Assembly (NCBI RefSeq): GCF_014654365.1
Contig: NZ_BNAY01000002.1
Coordinates: 558,001 to 622,000, forward strand
Direction: 5' to 3'
DNA length: 64,000 bases
Source: Amycolatopsis oliviviridis
GTDB lineage: Bacteria; Actinomycetota; Actinomycetes; Mycobacteriales; Pseudonocardiaceae
The position numbers were made by a program, and so were the translations under genes. Below the pieces are notes generated by a model, which was not told the origin of the DNA, ran no database searches, and saw only the letters and a program-made list of their open reading frames with translations. The stretch's first letter is position 1. Each line of letters opens with the position of its first letter. This document shows positions 54,792 to 63,675 of the stretch, piece by piece.

Positions 54792-55186
54792 TTGCGGCCC
54801 CGCTTCTTCGCCGGGCGCGCGGCCTTCGCTTCCGCCTTCTTGCGGCGGGCCTTGATCGCCTTGCTGAGGCCGTAGGACAGCGCGGCCGTCTTCACGAGCG
54901 GACCACCGAGCGTCGCGGTGAACACCGACGACAGCGCGGACACGTTGCCGGACACGGCCTGCGCGTTGGCGGTGATGCCGTCGACCCGCTCCAGCTGCGT
55001 GTTGACGTGCGTGATCGTCTGGTTCGCGCCGATCAGCAGCGGGTCGGTGTTCTCGTGCGCCTTGCGGATGGCGATCGTGGCCTCGTCCAGGGTCCGGCCG
55101 AGCTTGAACAGCACGATCGCCAGCAGCACGACGAGTACGACGAATGCTCCTGCGGCGATCAGCGCGGCGATCTGCCCTGCCGACAC
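54788..55186 (-). CDS. DUF948 domain protein
   Basis: 132 residues. One N-terminal membrane helix (AALIAAGAFVVLVVLLAIVLF) followed by a helical/coiled-coil stretch (LGRTLDEATIAIRKAHENTDPLLIGANQTITHVNTQLERVDGIT) and a Lys/Arg/Ala-rich tail. DUF948 proteins are of unknown function and often linked to the envelope. Forms an operon with the DUF6167-like gene and probably alaS. Confidence 0.82.
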   Translation of the reverse strand: MSAGQIAALIAAGAFVVLVVLLAIVLFKLGRTLDEATIAIRKAHENTDPLLIGANQTITHVNTQLERVDGITANAQAVSGNVSALSSVFTATLGGPLVKTAALSYGLSKAIKARRKKAEAKAARPAKKRGRK

Positions 55187-55303
55187 GGGCCCTCCTCAAG
55201 GGTCTGCGGTCTTGGTGCCCGTGAGGTTACCGTCCCGCCAGCCGTTCAGCGGTGTCACCCCGCCGGACCGTCACTCAGCGCAGTGAGCCGGGCCGGGGAG
55301 CGT

Positions 55304-55320
55304 GGCGAACGTTGTTCGCC
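55304..55320. promoter_or_regulatory. Small dyad upstream of the phospholipase gene
   Basis: GGCGAAC-GTT-GTTCGCC, 7-bp perfect arms, 22 bases before the -35; an operator candidate. Confidence 0.3.
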
Positions 55321-55342
55321 GCCAAGACGACCTGTTCGGTTC

Positions 55343-55371
55343 TTGTGCCGTTCACATTGCTGGGATTAGGT
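55343..55371 (+). promoter_or_regulatory. Promoter of the phospholipase C gene, leaderless type
   Basis: TTGTGC (55343-55348), 17 bases, TTAGGT (55366-55371), then 7 bases to the ATG. No SD is present. Confidence 0.5.
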
Positions 55372-55378
55372 CGCCCGC

Positions 55379-57457
55379 ATGCCTGAACTGTCACGCCGTA
55401 CGTTGCTGGGCGCCACCGGCGCCGCGGCCGCCACCACCCTTCTCCCGCCGTCCGTGCACGCCGCCATGGCCGAACCCATGCGCCGCGGCGGACTCGACGC
55501 CATCGAGCACGTGATCGTGCTGATGCAGGAGAACCGGTCGTTCGACCACTACTACGGCAATCTGCGCGGCGTCCGGGGCTTCTCCGACACGCATCCGCTC
55601 GAACTGCCGTCGGGGAGATCGGTGTTCGAGCAGCCGAACCCCGCCGGCGGCACGGTGCTGCCGTTCTCGGTGCGCAAGGCGGCCGAGCTCGCGGGCCGGA
55701 ACACCGGCGACATCCAGTACCTCGGCGACCTCGACCACAGCTGGAACGGCAGCGGCAAGGCGTGGGCGCGCGGCTGGAACAACGGCTGGATCGCGGCGAA
55801 GACCCCCGCCACCATGACGTACTACGAGCGCCGCGACATCGCGCTGCAGTACGAACTCGCGGACACCTTCACCATCTGCGACGCCTACCACTGCTCGATC
55901 TTCGGCTCGACCAACCCGAACCGGAACTTCCTCTGGACCGGGACCACCGGCTTCGAACCGGGCAGCACGACCAACCGCGCGGTCTCGAACGCGGCGTACT
56001 CCTACGACCACGCGGGCTACGACTGGACGACGTACCCGGAGCGGCTCGAAGCCGCCGGGGTGCCGTGGCAGATCTACCAGGAGTGGGACAACTTCACCGA
56101 CAACGCGGTCGAGTACTTCAAGCCGTTCAAGAAGGTCGGCACGAAGATCCTCGCCTCGGTCGAGCAGAAGTTCCGCACCACCGAGGAGTTCTACGACGAG
56201 CTGCTCAAGAAGACCCCCGAGGAGCGCGCGAAACTGCTCGCGCAGTTCGACGCCGGGGTCGCGAAGCTGACGCCCGCCGAGCGGAACCTGTTCAAGAAGG
56301 CCATGTACCGCAGCGAGCCGGAGACGCTGGTGACCCGGCTGAGGGCGGACATCCAGGCGCGGCGGCTGCCCGCGGTGAGCTGGCTGGTGCCGTCCGCGAA
56401 GGACTCCGAGCACCCCGGCGCGTCCACCCCGGTCGGCAGCGCGAACCTGATCTACCGCGTGCTCGACGCGCTCGCGTCCGACCGTGAGACGTGGTCGAAG
56501 ACGGTGCTGCTGATCAACTTCGACGAGAACGACGGCTACTTCGACCACGTGCCGCCGCCGATGCCGCCGGGCGACGCGGCGAACGACGCGGACCACTTCA
56601 ACGGCCAGCCGCTCGGTTTCGGCCCGCGCGTGCCGATGACGGTCGTCTCGCCGTGGTCGATCGGCGGCAACGTCGACTCCACCGTGTACGACCACACCTC
56701 GGTGCTGCGGTTCCTGGAGCGCTGGACCGGGATCGGCGAGCCGAACATCAGCAAGTGGCGGCGGACCGTCGCGGGCGACCTCACGGGCGCCTTCGACTTC
56801 TCGCGCCCGGGACGCCAGCCGCGGGTGAACCGGCCCGGTCCGGTGCCCGCGCCGATCAGCCGCTGGCGGCCGTCCGCACCGGCGGAGCAGAGCCTGCCGG
56901 TGGCCGAGCCCGGCAACCGGCCGTCGCGTCCGCTGCCGTACCAGGTCTCGGTGTCCGGCGCGGTGGACAAGTCCGGGAACCTGGCGCTCTCGCTGGCCAA
57001 CAGCGGCTCGTCTTCGGCGCATTTCGCGTTGTACCCGTACAAGGGCGAATTCGCCGAGCCCGCGCACCGCGACGTCCGCGGCGAGGCGCCGGAGGTCGTG
57101 CGGCTGGCCGGTGACGACTACCGCGTCGTCGTCCAGGGGCCGAACCGGTCCTGGTGGGAGCTGCGCGGGAACCGTCGCGGGGCCGCCGCAGGCGTCGACG
57201 TTCGGACGCGGTTCCTGACCTGGCGCTCGGGGGTCGAGTTCAAGCTGTCCAACTCGGGCACTTCGGCGCTGACGCTGCGGCTGTCGTCTTCGCGGTTCAC
57301 GCGCGTGGTGCGGGTCGGGGCCGGACGTTCGGTCACCGTGGACTGGCCGGTTTCGGGCGGTTGGTACGACGTTCGCGTGACGGCGGACGGGGACCCGTCG
57401 TTCCTGCGGACGCTGACCGCGCGGGTCGAGAACGGGCGGTCCGGCGTCTCCTGCTGA
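55379..57457 (+). CDS. plc: Tat-exported phosphocholine-type phospholipase C
   Basis: 692 residues. Tat signal SRRTLLGATGAAAATTLLPP, then alkaline-phosphatase-superfamily phosphoesterase with ENRSFDHYYGNLRGVRGF (nucleophile region), NPNRNFLWTG, WLVPSAKDSEHPG, LLINFDENDGYFDHVPPP and YDHTSVLRFLERW; the C-terminal 200 residues are two beta domains (DUF756). Resembles PlcA-D, hydrolysing phosphatidylcholine or sphingomyelin outside the cell. The symbol is by family. A family 1 palindrome follows. Confidence 0.92.
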   Translation: MPELSRRTLLGATGAAAATTLLPPSVHAAMAEPMRRGGLDAIEHVIVLMQENRSFDHYYGNLRGVRGFSDTHPLELPSGRSVFEQPNPAGGTVLPFSVRKAAELAGRNTGDIQYLGDLDHSWNGSGKAWARGWNNGWIAAKTPATMTYYERRDIALQYELADTFTICDAYHCSIFGSTNPNRNFLWTGTTGFEPGSTTNRAVSNAAYSYDHAGYDWTTYPERLEAAGVPWQIYQEWDNFTDNAVEYFKPFKKVGTKILASVEQKFRTTEEFYDELLKKTPEERAKLLAQFDAGVAKLTPAERNLFKKAMYRSEPETLVTRLRADIQARRLPAVSWLVPSAKDSEHPGASTPVGSANLIYRVLDALASDRETWSKTVLLINFDENDGYFDHVPPPMPPGDAANDADHFNGQPLGFGPRVPMTVVSPWSIGGNVDSTVYDHTSVLRFLERWTGIGEPNISKWRRTVAGDLTGAFDFSRPGRQPRVNRPGPVPAPISRWRPSAPAEQSLPVAEPGNRPSRPLPYQVSVSGAVDKSGNLALSLANSGSSSAHFALYPYKGEFAEPAHRDVRGEAPEVVRLAGDDYRVVVQGPNRSWWELRGNRRGAAAGVDVRTRFLTWRSGVEFKLSNSGTSALTLRLSSSRFTRVVRVGAGRSVTVDWPVSGGWYDVRVTADGDPSFLRTLTARVENGRSGVSC

Positions 57458-57468
57458 CCGGGTCGGCA

Positions 57469-57523
57469 GTACATGAAGGCCCCCTTCCTTGCGCCTAGGT
57501 ACAAGAAGGGGGCCTTCATGTAC
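57469..57523. repeat. Family 1 palindrome after the phospholipase gene
   Basis: 19-bp perfect arms (GTACATGAAGGCCCCCTTC) with loop CTTGCGCCTAGGTACAA; arms and loop match, inverted, the element at 28941-28997. Starts 12 bases after the stop; likely terminator. Confidence 0.9.
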
Positions 57524-57532
57524 TTAAACCGG

Positions 57533-57562
57533 TTGCGAAGGGGGCGCGGTTGTTCTTAGCGT
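57533..57562 (+). promoter_or_regulatory. Promoter of the VOC protein gene, leaderless type
   Basis: TTGCGA (57533-57538), 18 bases, TAGCGT (57557-57562), then 5 bases to the ATG at 57568; no SD. Confidence 0.5.
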
Positions 57563-57567
57563 CGCTT

Positions 57568-58230
57568 ATGGCCGTCACCTTGCAGGAGCTTTGTTTCGCC
57601 GCGCACGATCCGCACGCTCTCGCGCGGTTCTGGGACGGGCTTCTCGGCCGGGAAATCGAGGACACCGGCTTCCGTCTCTGTTTCGTCCAGAGCGAGGAAC
57701 CGAAGACCCGCCAGAACCAGATGCATTTCGACCTGACGAGCGAGTCCCTCGATCACCAGCGGCGAACCGTGGCGAAGGCGCTCGAACTCGGCGGACGCCA
57801 CCTCGACATCGGCCAGCTTCCCGAAGAGAAGCACGTGGTGCTCGCCGACCCCGAAGGCAACGAATTCTGCGTCATCGAGCCGGGCAACGATTTCCTCGCC
57901 GAATGCGGGTTCGTCGGCGCCGTCGCCAGCGACGGTTCGCAGGAGGTCGGCTACTTCTGGAGCGAGGCACTGGGCTGGCCGCTGGTCTGGGACCAAGACC
58001 AGGAGACCGCGATCCGGTCGCCGCACGGCGGCCCGAAGATCACCTGGGGCGGCCCGCCTTTCACTCCGAAGACCGGACCGAACAGGCTCCGTTTCGTCCT
58101 GAACGGACCCCTCGCGGAAGTCGACCGGCTCGTTTCGCTCGGCGCGACCCGCGTCGGCCTCGAAGAAGACGGCCGGGTGGACATGACAGATCCCGACGGC
58201 AACGAGTTTTCTGTCGTGGTGCTTGGTTAA
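57568..58230 (+). CDS. VOC/glyoxalase-superfamily protein
   Basis: 220 residues, two betaalphabetabetabeta halves: VTLQELCFAAHDPHALARFWDGLLG..., MHFDLTSESLDHQRRTVAKALELGG, VLADPEGNEFCVIEPG; second half EVGYFWSEALGWPLVWDQDQ..., LVSLGATRVGLEEDGRVDMTDPDGNEFSVVVLG. Likely binds a small molecule or metal; the ligand is unknown. ATG 57568 gives the family N-terminus (leaderless). Confidence 0.85.
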   Translation: MAVTLQELCFAAHDPHALARFWDGLLGREIEDTGFRLCFVQSEEPKTRQNQMHFDLTSESLDHQRRTVAKALELGGRHLDIGQLPEEKHVVLADPEGNEFCVIEPGNDFLAECGFVGAVASDGSQEVGYFWSEALGWPLVWDQDQETAIRSPHGGPKITWGGPPFTPKTGPNRLRFVLNGPLAEVDRLVSLGATRVGLEEDGRVDMTDPDGNEFSVVVLG

Positions 58231-58240
58231 CCTCCGCCGC

Positions 58241-59078
58241 ATGGACATGAGAGCCGCGGCCGAGACCCTCGCCGCAGGGGAGCGCTTCAACGCCTGGGAT
58301 CTCGACGAGCCAGGCCGCGGTGCTCGACGCGTTCGGCCTGTCCGACGCGGAGCCGGTGACCATGTCGCTCGGCACTGAGATCTGGAACCAGCACCATTCC
58401 CCCATCGGACATCAGCGATGCGCGCAGGTCTACGTCAGCCCGGCCCTCGACGGCTGGACCCTCGTCTTCGGTTCCGCTTCACCGGACCAGCATCCTCGCG
58501 GCATCGTGGAAGAACGCGACACGTACGCGAACATCCTCGCGAACGAGGCCGTCTGGCGCCGGGTCACCCGGGAACGCTGCATCGACCTGAGCCGCCGATT
58601 CGGGACGGCGCATTTCTATTTCGTCAGCCACGGCGATTCGAGGACGTCGTGGTGCATCGCCGAAAAGGGCGAGCTGGTCCGGTGCTACGACGTCTCCGTC
58701 CCCGAGGAAGCGGTCGGCGAACTCGCGGCCGAGAACGGCTACCTGCTTCCCCATGAGGACACGCCGCTGCCCGAAGGCTGGGCCGACGACATCGAGCACA
58801 CCGAGAATCCCTTGGACTGGCAACGGGAATGGTTCCGGCGCTACCGGCGGCTCAAGGCGGAACTCGACATCCCGGACCACTGCGACGCGGACATGATCGC
58901 CGAAGCGCTTTCGGTGCACCCGGGCAAGATCGGCCCGCACACCCGCGTCGAAGGGCACGGGGTCATAGCACTGACCAGATGTGGCCGGGAGTATGGCCGC
59001 CCGCGGACCCTGTTGCGGAGCCTCACTTACCGGCCCGCACCCGACCAGCCCTCGATCTTCGACGAAGACCAGACCTGA
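58241..59078 (+). pseudogene. Unknown protein gene with an apparent +1 frameshift near 58310
   Basis: The open frame from GTG 58320 (252 residues) has no SD. Upstream, ATG 58241 opens MDMRAAAETLAAGERFNAWD with the same GC-rich third positions, but runs into a stop at 58378. Dropping one C at about 58310 would fuse the two frames as ...DLDE-QAAVLDAFGLSD. So the gene is likely frameshifted, or there is a read error; or translation really starts at 58320. The C-terminal region has a conserved-looking HPGKIGPHTRVEGHGVIALTR, unknown family. Confidence 0.5.
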
Positions 59079-59118
59079 CGGACCACAGGTACGCTCCGCC
59101 GTACGGCACAGGATGGAA

Positions 59119-59139
59119 ATTGGTCTACACCTATTGACG
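59119..59139 (+). promoter_or_regulatory. DasR-responsive element and -35 upstream of the chitinase
   Basis: ATTGGTCTACACCTAT (59119-59134) matches the dre core TGGTCTAGACC with one central change. It overlaps the first base of TTGACG (59134-59139), a good -35; the -10 is weak (TCAAGC). Predicts DasR repression of the chitinase. Confidence 0.65.
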
Positions 59140-59203
59140 CGCGTCTGGTCGGCGGCTCAAGCTGCTCTGACCGAGGGCCATCTTCCACTGTCGGAGGTTC
59201 GGC

Positions 59204-61597
59204 GTGCCAAGGAGAACCAGAAAACTACTCCCCCTGCTGGCGTCGCTCATCACGCTGGCCGGACTCATGATCGTCGTCATCAGCCCCTCCACGTCGAGCG
59301 CGGCAGGCCACGAGGACTGCCGTCCCGACGGGCTGTACCGGACACCCGGCGTCGACACCCCCTACTGCACCGTCTACGACACGAACGGCCGGGAAAACCT
59401 GGGAGAAGGGCATTCCCGCCGCGTGATCGGGTACTTCACCAGCTGGCGCACCGGCAAGAACGGGGCACCGGCGTATCTCGCGAACAACATCCCGTGGACA
59501 AAGGTCACCCACCTCAACTACGCGTTCGCCCATGTCGACGCGCAGAACAAGGTGTCGGTCGGCGCCGCGGGCCCGAACAACGAGTCCATCGGGATGGAAT
59601 GGCCGGGCGTGCCCGGCGCCGAGATGGATCCCTCGTTGCCCTACAAGGGACATTTCAATCTGCTGAACAAGTACAAGAAGCAGTACCCGAACGTGAAGAC
59701 GCTGATTTCGATCGGCGGCTGGGCGGAGACCGGCGGCTTCCTGAACCCGGACGGCTCGCGCAACGCGTCGGGCGGGTTCTACAAGATGACGCAAAGCCAA
59801 GCGAGCATTGACACCTTCGCGGATTCCGTCGTGAAGTTCCTGCGCGACTACGGATTCAACGGCGCGGACATCGACTACGAGTACGCGACGTCGGCGAACT
59901 ACGCCGGCAACCCGGACGACTACTGGATCGCGCAGGCCAACCGCGGCACGCTGTGGGCGGGCTACGAGAACCTGATGCGCACGCTGCGCCAGAAGATCGA
60001 CCAGGCGGGCGCCGCCGACGGCAAGCACTACCTGCTGACCGCGGCCGTCCCCGCGTCCGGCTGGCTGCTGCGCGGCCAGGAGGTCTACGGCGTCACGCAG
60101 TATCTCGACTACGCCAACATGATGAGCTACGACCTGCACGGCGCGTGGAACCAGTTCGCCGGGCCGAACGCCGCGCTCTACGACAACGGCAAGGACGCGG
60201 AACTCGCGCACTGGCAGGTGTACACGACACCGCAGTACGACGGGCAAGGCTATCTCAACACCGACTGGGCGTATCACTACTTCCGCGGCGCCATGCAGGC
60301 CGGCCGGATCAACATCGGCGTCGGGTTCTACACCCGGGGCTGGCAAGGCGTGTCCGGCGGGACGAACGGACTGTGGGGCACCGCTCCCCTGCCGGACCAG
60401 AAACAGTGTCCACCGGGCACCGGATCCCAGGTCGGTTCGACCGTGCCGTGCGGTAACGGCGCGATCGGCATCGACAACCTCTGGCACGACATGAGCCTGA
60501 CGGGCGCCGAGGTACCGGCCGGCGCGAACCCCATGTGGCACGCGAAGAACCTCGAAAACGAAATCACCCCGGACTACCTGGAGAAGTACGGGCTGGACCC
60601 GAAGAACAACCCGAAGGACCGGCTCTCCGGGACTTACAACCGGTTCTACGACAACACGATGGTGACGCCGTGGCTGTGGAACAACGACAAGAAGGTGTTC
60701 CTGTCCACTGAGGACGAAGAGTCACTCGCCACGAAGGCGAAGTACGTGTCCGACAAGGGCATCGGCGGCATCATGATCTGGGAGCTGGCGGGCGACTACG
60801 CGTTCGACAGCGCCAAGGGCCAGTACTTCATGGGCGACACGCTGATCACGAAGATCAACGACGGCCTGCGTGGCGCCGCCCCGTACGGCGCCTCCAAGTC
60901 GTCGCGGCCCGCGCCTTCGTCGGTGCTCAACGCGAACGTCAACCTGACCGGATTCGCGCTGGGCGACGCGAACTACCCGATCACCCCGCGGATGCGCATC
61001 ACGAACAATTCGACCACCACCATCCCCGGTGGGACGAAGATCGAGTTCGACTACGGCACGAGCGCACCCGGCAGCATGTCCGACCAGTCCGGCTTCGGCC
61101 TGTCGGTCACGAGCAAGGGCCACAGCGGGCCCAACGTCGGCGGCATGAAGGGAGACTTCCAGCACGTCGCGGTGACCGTGCCGTCCTGGCAGACCATCGC
61201 CCCGGGTGCCACGGTCGAGATCCGGCTGAACTACTACATGCCGATCGCGTCCCCGTCGAACTTCACGTTCACCTTCGGCGGGACGACCTACGCGATCGCG
61301 TCGGACAACCCGCGTGGCGGCGGCGCTCCGCCGACGACCACCACCACACCGACGACGGGGACCACGACCACGACACCCACCACCACGACGAGTCCGACGA
61401 CCACCACCACCCGGCCGACCACCACCACGCCGACGACGACCACCTCGGTGCCGTCCGACGCGTGGAAGCCGAACGTCGATTACGCGACCGGTGCCCGGGT
61501 GACCTACAACGGCGCGGCGTACGTGTGCCGTCAGGGCCATCGGTCCCTGCCGGGCTGGGAGCCGCCGAACGTGCCTGCCCTCTGGACAGCCGCCTGA
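59204..61597 (+). CDS. Secreted GH18 chitinase with C-terminal chitin-binding domain
   Basis: 797 residues. Signal peptide (LLPLLASLITLAGLMIVVI), GH18 domain with catalytic signature FNGADIDYEYA and SIGGWAETGGF, YANMMSYDLHGAW, IMIWELAGDYAFD; then a ChiC-like C-terminal beta domain (about 580-700), a Thr/Pro-rich linker and a CBM5/12 module (WKPNVDYATGARVTYNGAAYVCRQGH). GTG 59204 has CGGAGG upstream. The dre site links it to the GlcNAc PTS. Confidence 0.95.
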   Translation: MPRRTRKLLPLLASLITLAGLMIVVISPSTSSAAGHEDCRPDGLYRTPGVDTPYCTVYDTNGRENLGEGHSRRVIGYFTSWRTGKNGAPAYLANNIPWTKVTHLNYAFAHVDAQNKVSVGAAGPNNESIGMEWPGVPGAEMDPSLPYKGHFNLLNKYKKQYPNVKTLISIGGWAETGGFLNPDGSRNASGGFYKMTQSQASIDTFADSVVKFLRDYGFNGADIDYEYATSANYAGNPDDYWIAQANRGTLWAGYENLMRTLRQKIDQAGAADGKHYLLTAAVPASGWLLRGQEVYGVTQYLDYANMMSYDLHGAWNQFAGPNAALYDNGKDAELAHWQVYTTPQYDGQGYLNTDWAYHYFRGAMQAGRINIGVGFYTRGWQGVSGGTNGLWGTAPLPDQKQCPPGTGSQVGSTVPCGNGAIGIDNLWHDMSLTGAEVPAGANPMWHAKNLENEITPDYLEKYGLDPKNNPKDRLSGTYNRFYDNTMVTPWLWNNDKKVFLSTEDEESLATKAKYVSDKGIGGIMIWELAGDYAFDSAKGQYFMGDTLITKINDGLRGAAPYGASKSSRPAPSSVLNANVNLTGFALGDANYPITPRMRITNNSTTTIPGGTKIEFDYGTSAPGSMSDQSGFGLSVTSKGHSGPNVGGMKGDFQHVAVTVPSWQTIAPGATVEIRLNYYMPIASPSNFTFTFGGTTYAIASDNPRGGGAPPTTTTTPTTGTTTTTPTTTTSPTTTTTRPTTTTPTTTTSVPSDAWKPNVDYATGARVTYNGAAYVCRQGHRSLPGWEPPNVPALWTAA

Positions 61598-61613
61598 CAG
61601 ACCCCGGCAGCGC

Positions 61614-61666
61614 GCTAGGAAAGGTCCTTTCCTTGCAAATTTCGCAAGGAAAGGACCTTTCCTAGC
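61614..61666. repeat. Family 1 palindrome between chitinase and mtnD
   Basis: 23-bp perfect arms (GCTAGGAAAGGTCCTTTCCT...) around AAATTTC; starts 17 bases after the chitinase stop. Confidence 0.9.
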
Positions 61667-61674
61667 ACCCGGCG

Positions 61675-61729
61675 TGTCAGGAAAGGGTCGTTCAGGACGA
61701 AAAATGTCTTGAACGGCCCTTTCATGACA
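61675..61729. repeat. Second family 1-like palindrome between chitinase and mtnD
   Basis: TGTCAGGAAAGGGTCGTTCA pairs with TGAACGGCCCTTTCATGACA with few mismatches; loop is A-rich (GAAAAAT). It ends 16 bases before the mtnD stop. Two palindromes in tandem between convergent genes. Confidence 0.8.
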
Positions 61730-61745
61730 TCCGGGGAGCGAAGGG

Positions 61746-62324
61746 TCAGTAACGCCCGGCGGTCAGGGCGTCGAAGTCCGGGAAGTCCCCTGCCAGCGTC
61801 GCGCCGGTGAAGTTCCCGACCCAGCCGCCGTCGTCGTGGAAGAACCGGACGGACACGTAATCCGGCCGCGTCCCCATGTCGAACCAGTGCGTGGTGTTCG
61901 CGGGCACGCTCAGCAGGTCCCCGGCTTCGCACAGCACGGCATGGACGCGCCCGCCGACGTGCAGGTAGAAGACACCGGACCCGCGCGCGAAGAAGCGGTC
62001 TTCGTCATCGTCGTGGGTGTGCTCGGCGAGGAACTTCTGCCGCGCTTCGGCGGCTTCGGCCGCCCAGCCGGGTTCGTCGGACGGCGTCATGCGGACGGCG
62101 TCCACGAAGGTGTAGCCCTCGGCCGCGGAGACCTTGCCGATCTGCTCCTCGTAGGCGGCCAGCACCTGCTCCGGCGTCACTTCGCGCGGCAGGTCCGCGA
62201 CGAGATCCCACCGTTCGAACCGGACACCGAGCCGCCCCAATTCCGCGGTGATCACGGCCGGGTCCTCGGTCCTGAGCGCGATCTCGTCGGGCCGGTCGTC
62301 CGGCCACACGGTCAGCAAGGTCAT
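61746..62324 (-). CDS. mtnD: Acireductone dioxygenase
   Basis: 192 residues, cupin metalloenzyme of methionine salvage. Metal motif AEHTHDDDEDRFFARGSGVFYLHV (H-x-H-x4-E) and second His in PANTTHWFDMG. ATG 62324 overlaps the mtnB stop. Confidence 0.95.
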   Translation of the reverse strand: MTLLTVWPDDRPDEIALRTEDPAVITAELGRLGVRFERWDLVADLPREVTPEQVLAAYEEQIGKVSAAEGYTFVDAVRMTPSDEPGWAAEAAEARQKFLAEHTHDDDEDRFFARGSGVFYLHVGGRVHAVLCEAGDLLSVPANTTHWFDMGTRPDYVSVRFFHDDGGWVGNFTGATLAGDFPDFDALTAGRY

Positions 62325-62962
62325 CGCACTCCCCTTTCTTCACCTACGAGTCTTGTCTCTACCCGGAACCGGAGCAACCACTCCAAACATTCCAGACGAT
62401 GACGCGCGTGGCGCAGGTCATCGCCCCAGACGTAGATCCCGTGCCGCGCGACGATCACCGCCGGCGTGTCGGCCCGGAACCCCGCCTCGAACGCGTCGCC
62501 GAGGACGCGCATGTCCTGGCCGTTGGCGATCACCGGGATCGTCACGAGGTCGTCGTGCGCGGCGCGGCCGAAACCCTTGAGCATCTCCAGGTCCCGCAGT
62601 TCGACGCCGTCGGGCCAGTGCTCGGCGGCCACCACCGGCGCGAGCGCGTGCACGTGGATCACCGCGCCCGCTCCCGACACCGCCGCGATCCGGGCGTGCA
62701 GCCCTGCCTCGGCCGAGGGGACCTTGTCCGGATGCGGCTGGTCGGCGACGGCCAGCCCGTCCTCGCCGACCACCACGACGTCGTCGCTGGTCAGCTCGCC
62801 TTTGTCCCGCCCGCTGACGGTGACGGCGACCCGCAGCGGATCGCGGCCGAGCACCACCGACAGGTTGCCCGAAGTGCCCCGCATCCAACCCAGCCCGGCG
62901 AACCTCGCTGACTCCTCGGCCAGCGCGCGGCCGGCGAGTTCCAAGACACTCAGCGTGGTCAC
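62321..62962 (-). CDS. mtnB: Methylthioribulose-1-phosphate dehydratase
   Basis: 213 residues, class II aldolase fold: GTSGNLSVVL, AVTVSGRDKGELT, PSAEAGLHARI, VIHVHALAPVVAAE with metal His, ARHGIYVWGDDLRHARHRLECLEWLL. GTG 62962 overlaps the mtnC stop (GTGA). Confidence 0.95.
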   Translation of the reverse strand: MTTLSVLELAGRALAEESARFAGLGWMRGTSGNLSVVLGRDPLRVAVTVSGRDKGELTSDDVVVVGEDGLAVADQPHPDKVPSAEAGLHARIAAVSGAGAVIHVHALAPVVAAEHWPDGVELRDLEMLKGFGRAAHDDLVTIPVIANGQDMRVLGDAFEAGFRADTPAVIVARHGIYVWGDDLRHARHRLECLEWLLRFRVETRLVGEERGVR

Positions 62963-63675
62963 TGTGGGGCGACCTTGATCTCGTCGAACGTCCGGATCGT
63001 CCGGTGCGTCCCGAAATCCGCGTCGCCGAACGGTTCGCCGTCGCGGGCGAGGCCGACGGTCTGCCAGCCGTCGGCGGCGGCGCCGTCGAGTTCGGCCGGG
63101 ACGTCGGAGAAGAACACGACGTCGCCCGGCGCGGCCTCCAGCGCGGAGGCGATCGCGCGATACGACGAGGCCTCGCGTTTCGGACCGGCGTTGACGGTGT
63201 CGAAATGCTTCTCGAACAGGCCGGTGACGTCGCCGTCGGTGGTCCGCGAGAACGAAGCGACCTGCCCGGCGACCGAACCGGACGAGAACACCGCGAGCCG
63301 CAGGCCGGACTCGTGCCACGACCGCAGCGCCGGGGCGACGTCGCCGAAGAACTCCGTCGTGAGGTCGCCGTCGGCGTACCCGCGCTGCCAGATGAGCCCC
63401 TGCAACGTCTTCAGCGGCGCGATCTTCTGGTCCGCGTCCATCCAGCCGTGCAGCACCCGCACGACGTCCACTGTGGACGCGTCCGCCGGGAGCCCGCCGA
63501 GTTCCTTGATCCGTGTGACGGCGTCGGCGACGTCGGGGTCGTCCGGGTGCTCGTCGATCCACGGGCCCAGCCGCGGGCGCGCGTAGTCGTAGAGGGTCAC
63601 GTGCACGTAGCTGGTGGCCGTCAGCGTGCCCTCGATGTCGAGGACCACCCATCGGGCGGTCAGCGTTGCGGTCAC
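62959..63675 (-). CDS. mtnC: 2,3-diketo-5-methylthiopentyl-1-phosphate enolase-phosphatase
   Basis: 238 residues, HAD family: nucleophile in VVLDIEGTLTATSYVHVTLYDYAR, FSSGSVAGQV, and SDVPAELDGAAADGW. Third enzyme of the local methionine salvage operon. Overlaps mtnA by 4 bases. Confidence 0.95.
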   Translation of the reverse strand: MTATLTARWVVLDIEGTLTATSYVHVTLYDYARPRLGPWIDEHPDDPDVADAVTRIKELGGLPADASTVDVVRVLHGWMDADQKIAPLKTLQGLIWQRGYADGDLTTEFFGDVAPALRSWHESGLRLAVFSSGSVAGQVASFSRTTDGDVTGLFEKHFDTVNAGPKREASSYRAIASALEAAPGDVVFFSDVPAELDGAAADGWQTVGLARDGEPFGDADFGTHRTIRTFDEIKVAPQ

